This document shows positions 25,101 to 31,100 of a stretch of DNA of 64,000 nucleotides, piece after piece. The position numbers were made by a program, and so were the translations under genes. The notes under the pieces were generated by a model that saw only the letters and a program-made list of their open reading frames with translations, was not told the origin of the DNA and did no database searches. Position 1 is the stretch's first letter, and the number at the start of each line of letters is the position of its first letter. Origin of the DNA: Acanthaster planci (lineage: Eukaryota > Echinodermata > Asteroidea > Valvatida > Acanthasteridae); NCBI RefSeq assembly GCF_001949145.1, contig NW_019091403.1, positions 327,650 through 391,649 on the forward strand. The letters run 5' to 3'.

Positions 25101-28100
25101 ATGGCGGGGTCTACTCGCTGGGGACCGTGGAGTCCCAGGAGTTCCTGACAGAGGGGCACGTTGTGAAGTTGCAGTACACCGGTGGCTCGCCCTGCGAAGG
25201 AAGTGAGGACTAAGGCCGCATCCAAATCAGTTGTCCTGAGCTAGGTCTAGGTCTTCACTCCATTGGAAATATGCAGAGATGCTCTGACATTAGACGTGGC
25301 CATAGCTCTGGAAGCCTTTCTCAAACACAGCCTTAGTAACCATTTATTGTAAAATTATGTTTTTCTTTCATTCGTAAAGGTACCATTACTAAGCGTTTTG
25401 TGCACATTCAGTCAAAACTTCCCAGACAGTGTCAGCTGCCCAAATTGTGTTACATATCTTAATAGTGTACCCTCATTGGTAAAAAGACCATTCCTGTCTG
25501 CTTTTTGCATCGGCAGTTAAAGACTACCCAGATGGTGTCAACTGCCCATATTGTGTCAACTGTCAAAATTGTGTAATAATCAGTGAAATTTCGTGGACTT
25601 ACCAATTTGCGCATGTCAAGATGTTGTCAATGAGGCTGCAACCTCTTCATAATAGAAACTCCCATCATGTCTGATGCTTGCTCCTCAGATGACTTAAGTT
25701 CCCTGTTTTACAACAACTGTTTTCTTCCAGGTGCTTCCAAGAAAAGGAAAACGATCATTTTCTTCAAGTGTTCAGAGACCGTCAAGCCCAACCAGCCGAC
25801 CTTCTTTTCAGTGAGTCTCAGTGCACTACTATGTCCTATTCCCTGATTGCAGTAAACTGTCTTGCTCAGGAACATGATACTGAATACTTGGTTCTAAAGC
25901 CTATCAAAAAGACTTGGTTGCCATGCAACCCTATCAGTATAATCACTTAACAATAAAGCTCCATATGAACAGGTTCTTCTTAGTGTGAGGTATTTTGTTC
26001 AAGCAATTTACTTTGAATCTTATCAAAATCTAACCGGACCCTTTTCTCCCTTCGCTCCTTTCACAGTCGGACAACGCCTGCAACTACATGTTCCAGTGGG
26101 AGACGCCTCTGGCCTGTCCGCCACTGAGCATGCCCTGTGACCTGGCCTACATGGAGAAGGCCTACGACCTCCAGCCTCTTTCGCTCATCACGGGCAGTTG
26201 GCCATTCCAAGACAGCGAGGGAAACAAGTAAGTCCCATCAAACGAATTTCATAAATACCCCGTTTGTTTGAATTTCAACTGTGTCAGAGGCAATTTGACA
26301 TTTACTCATAGCACTTTGTGTTGGCTGTAAGCACAATTGACATTGCCACAATGTCATTGTTGTCACTTCCAAGGCACAGGTGTCACATGTCACCAAAGGA
26401 ATTTACATTAGTCACTGGATGAGTGTAGCAGAAAAGTAATTACTAAAATGTCACTGTTGTTAGTTTGTACGACCCCTTAAGACCATCATAGGACCAATCA
26501 CAAGACCTCCAGTCTGAATTCAAGACACTAAATACTCAAATGAACTGCAATAAAAGTGCTCCGTCGTCATTCTTCACTGTGGTACTTGACTGGTCGTGTG
26601 TCTTGTCTTTGGTCTGGTTTCAAGTTGTGGCTGGTCTTAAAACTGGTCGTGCTCCTGGTCTTGTAGCTGGTCTTGTGTCTGATCTTGACTTGTGTCTAAT
26701 CTCATGTCTGGTCTTACGACTGGTCTTGTGTCTGGTCTTATGACTGGTCTTGTGACTGGTCTCGTGTCTGGTCTTATGACTGGTCTTGTGACTGGTCTTC
26801 TGTCTGGTCTTATGACTGGTCTTTTTACTGGTCTTATGATGGGTCTTGTGAATGATTTCCCTATCTAGTCTTGTGACGATCTCAACTACAGCAGCGACCG
26901 TTGTTTATAGTCTCACGTGTGATATTTACCTTGCATAACTCAGATACTTCCTGAACCTGTGCCAGCCAGCATTCAACACACCAGACGAGTGCCCCAAAGA
27001 GGCCAGCATTTGCAGGCAGCGACCCGACGGAACGGTGGACGTGCTGGGCATGGTCTACACGCAGCTACTCAACGCCGAAGGTAGGAGTTGGGTTCTTGTG
27101 CAATTCGCTGTTTGTCCAGAATAGCCTCAGGGGCAAAGAAGCTCAGTGTCCCTCGACCTGGCCTGGAAAAAGGTCTCAGTGGTTTGAAGTGTGTAACTCC
27201 TGATCCCATGTTTGCAACCTTGCCCAAGTTATTTCACCCCTATGTTCCCCTCGTAAGCAAGTGCCTGTGGAAGGCAGAGATAGTTGTTGTTGATGAAGCT
27301 TTGTACCTGAAATGGTAGTTTTGGGCTTGGTATACTAGTAAACTCGCCTATTAAGGAGCTGAGACACCTTAAGAAATGTTGAGATATTTTGAGCCTGATG
27401 AGTAGGGAAAATGATGTTAAATCAGTGCTTGTGAATAACAAATATGTGACCAATAATTAAACAAAAAAAAGGCTGAAATGTTTGACAAGTCCTTTCCCCT
27501 GCTTTTTTCCTGTGCTTCAGAGTGATCCAAAGTCTAACTTTGCTCTGCTGATAGCTTTGGACAGGAATGGTTGTGAATCTTTCATGAGTATAAAAAAAGT
27601 AGAAGCTTCTCTGCTTTAGGAATATGAGGTTACCTACTTCAACCCAGTTTGGCGTGTTGGGTCACATGTTCTCAAATACTGCAAGTACTTATTGATAAGG
27701 AGACAACCACTGGCTTGAGGCGAGTGGGGAAAATGCATTGCTTGCCTGGTTGGCTGCCAAGCACTTGACGGGATGATTCTCTCCCCCACCACCACAGGAG
27801 ATGCCAGCAACCCCAGTCTGCATGTCACCTTCCGAGAGGGGAAGCAGGGCGCCTGCGGCAAGGGGAACAATGCCATCGCCGAGAGCGAGATCATCCTCAC
27901 CTGCTCCGATAGGGTGGGACGTCCCAGACTGAAAAGGTCCGCCATGTACATTTGGGACACTAAGTCAAATTCGTATGGAAATGATCACCCAAGTTTGTAG
28001 AGGATGGCTGCTGCTAGTCACATTTAGACCATGCTGTGACTGACAAAAGCTTTCCTGCACTGTCAATTTTTTTCTTCATCTTGAAATTCATAAGATCAAC

Positions 28101-31100
28101 AACTGTTTCGACTGCAGTCAACCTCTTTCAGCACTGTAAATTTGCAAAGTATGACATCAATTTTCTTCCTTTTTTGGGGCCTGTTAGCACTTGATCCATC
28201 GTGTGGCACATTTAAGTGAGCTTGCTTACAATTATGCAACACTTCAATGGTTAAACTTGGCAGCATTCTTGAAATAATGACCACCCAGTTGTCTGCGCAT
28301 GGATTCATTGAATTGCGGTTTCTTTTTTTTTTTTTCGGCAGTGTTTCCCCCCCTAACGATTCGGAATGCAGGTTCATCTTTGTCTGGGAGTCCAAGGTCG
28401 CTTGCAGCGAAGAGAGGTACGAAATGGAGGGTAAAACGTGACAAACAAATTATAGTTTGCTTTCTTGCTTTGTTACTGGACGCTGGTCGTTCTCCTGTCA
28501 AGGTTCTTTCTTCAGATTTTTCTGACATTGTAACATTAATGAAATGCCTTTTGAAACTGAAAGTGATCGCGTCTTGCAGGGTTGCCGTCGAGGTGACGAA
28601 TGGAAAGGTGACTGATCCGGAGACTAAGGCGACCTTTGACCTTTCACCCCTCATTAAACACAGGTATGGCATTTTGTGATATCCTTTATCTCAGTCAAAT
28701 AAGGCGTTATATAAAAAAGGAGGTGAAGGGATATATTTGCGTGAAAGTGAAAAATCTTGAAATGGAAGTGTTTTGTTTCCTCAGCACCTGGGTAGCCGAG
28801 GGAGATGAACGAGATGAGAAAAGTGGAGAAAAGTCGGTCTACACTTACTACATTAGCCTTGGTTCAACCATTTCCCAAGTAGACGGGGACGCCAACGGAG
28901 TCTGTAGCACTGCCGCTGTCTGCCAGAGCAAACAAGACGACCCATTCTTCAGGAACATTGGTGATGTGTCGCAGGAAAAATTCTTCATGAAGGGTGGGTC
29001 TGGCGTAATGATATCTTTAGCCTGCTACTGTGGTTAAGTTGTTAGTTGAGTGCATCTCATGTCATTGGTCCTTTCACAAGTTCAGATGCCAGACCAGCCA
29101 CAGGTAGCAGGATAGACATTAACCTAGGAATGCTTCAGCGATAGACTTGACTACAACCCATTAAAAAAAGAGAGTCGTAGCCAATGTTGTATTCAAGTCC
29201 TTTCAAGTCCCTGTAAGTCCATCACAAGTCCATCAAAGTTCATTAAGTCTTAAGCCAATTCACAAGCTATTCAAATGAGCTGTGACAAAAGCATTCCTTT
29301 GTCATTGTTCATCCTGTTACTCGTGACTTGCCTTGTGATGGGACTTGTGACTGGACTTGTGACGGGACTTGTGACAGGACTTGTGACGGAACTTGTGATG
29401 GGACTTGTGATGGGACATGTGACTGGACTTGTGACGGGACTTGTGACGGGACTTGTGACGGGACTTTTGACGGGNCTTGTGACGGGACTTGTGACGGGAC
29501 TTGTGACGGGACTTGTGACGGGACTTGTGACTGGACTTGTGACTGGACTTGTGACTGGACTTGTGACTGGACTTGTGACGGGACTTGTGACGGGACTTGT
29601 GACGGGACTTGTGAGTGGACTTGTGACGGGACTTGTGATTGGACTTGTGACTGAACTTGTGACGGGACTTGTTAAAGGACATTTAAAGAGCACCTGTAAG
29701 GAAAACATGTTTTCTCTGATTTTATCTTTTCAAATAAATACAGACGCATCCAAATAGAACTGCAGTGTCATTTGTCTTCAGAGCTCAACTATAACAAGCA
29801 TAAAAGGTTTTTTTCTGTTCACGCCAAGATGTGAATTCTGAATGTAGATTGCATCATTCGGAGAAAACACAGAAAATGAGGGGAACCCTCACCCTGTGTT
29901 TGTAGTGGATAAACCCTTGTGCATGCCAAACAATGTATGTACCTTCGGGAATCACGTGTTTTGGTTCTTGACGTTTCCCTTCTTACCCAGATGAAATCTT
30001 GGAGATGGTGATCACCAACCCCAACACCTGCCGGAAGAAAGGTGTGGAAGACGTGGAGACGACCATCGTCTTCCAGTGTGATCCCAACATAGGATTGGTG
30101 GGTTATTCGCCATGCCCACTGCCAATTCAAACCAACCCAGCCGGTCCTGCCAGGTCACTTTTTGAGCAATAAGACGTTGGCACTAAGAAGAAGAAAGTAG
30201 TGGGTTCGAATCCCACCGAGCAAGTTAATTTGATATGAAATCACAGTATAGAGGGTTTGCATAGCTGCCATCTTGCAGGCCAGCACTTTTGTTCCACAAG
30301 GTATTGCACAAAGGAGGTTTTCCTTTGGAACGAAAGAACTGCCCAGCAATATGGCTACAATGCAAAGCCTCTATTCAGGATTCATTGTAGGGTGAGAGTG
30401 CATAGGAAGGAGCAAGATTTGGGGGGGGGACTAGTTGAAAAGTTATGCGTTCCCAAAGGTGTCAGTTTTCAGTGTCTGTGACTAGAGCTGCTCAGGGAGG
30501 GAGTTGCGACATGAGTGTCTCAATTGTTGGAACCAAAATGGTGGATTATGCTGCACTGCTCATGTTGTGAACAGCTATTTTATTTTCAAAATCTGAAGTT
30601 GGCGCCAGTCTTTCTGTGTACAGCTCTGTCTGTGTCAAGTGCTCAGACAGGAGTCAGGAATAGTGGGGACAGGAGGAGCCTTTACCAAGATAAAGAGGGT
30701 GTCGGCTCTGCTTGCGTCCAAGTTTTAGCATTGATTTGAATTTTTTGTGTCTTTTTTTTTCAGGGGAAGCCCACTTTTGATTTTGAGTCCATCAGTTGCC
30801 AGTACTACTTCCTGTGGCTGACGTCAACGATGTGCAACACAGCGTAAGCTCAACCCCCCCCTTAATTCCAAAACATTTTAGAGTCCCTTCATTCAAAGTT
30901 CAGTTGCTGTTACCCTTCAAGTATACCAAATTCATGACCCCGAGCTCTTGAATGTGTTTCTTTTTACACTGACAGGATTCCTACTCAGGCTCCCAAGCCC
31001 AACAGTGGGGGCGGAGGGGGTGGAGGGGGCAAAGGGGGGTCAGACAGCCCCGCCAGTGGGGCGACCTCCAAGGTCCCCGTGGTGATGGGCATACTCGTAG

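Noticed and set aside
24147-25730. Search for a hidden FnII exon in repeat 13
   Set aside because: No reading in introns 32 or 33 shows the FnII cysteine, WC and FPF pattern.
29271-29757. Long ORFs on both strands (TCDG, TGLV, SHKS, SPVT repeats)
   Set aside because: They are translations of a 12-bp tandem array whose length is a multiple of 3, so every frame is open. Not genes.
30165-30225. tRNA gene
   Set aside because: The T arm is perfect but the D and acceptor arms do not form; it matches a SINE-like copy in intron 17.
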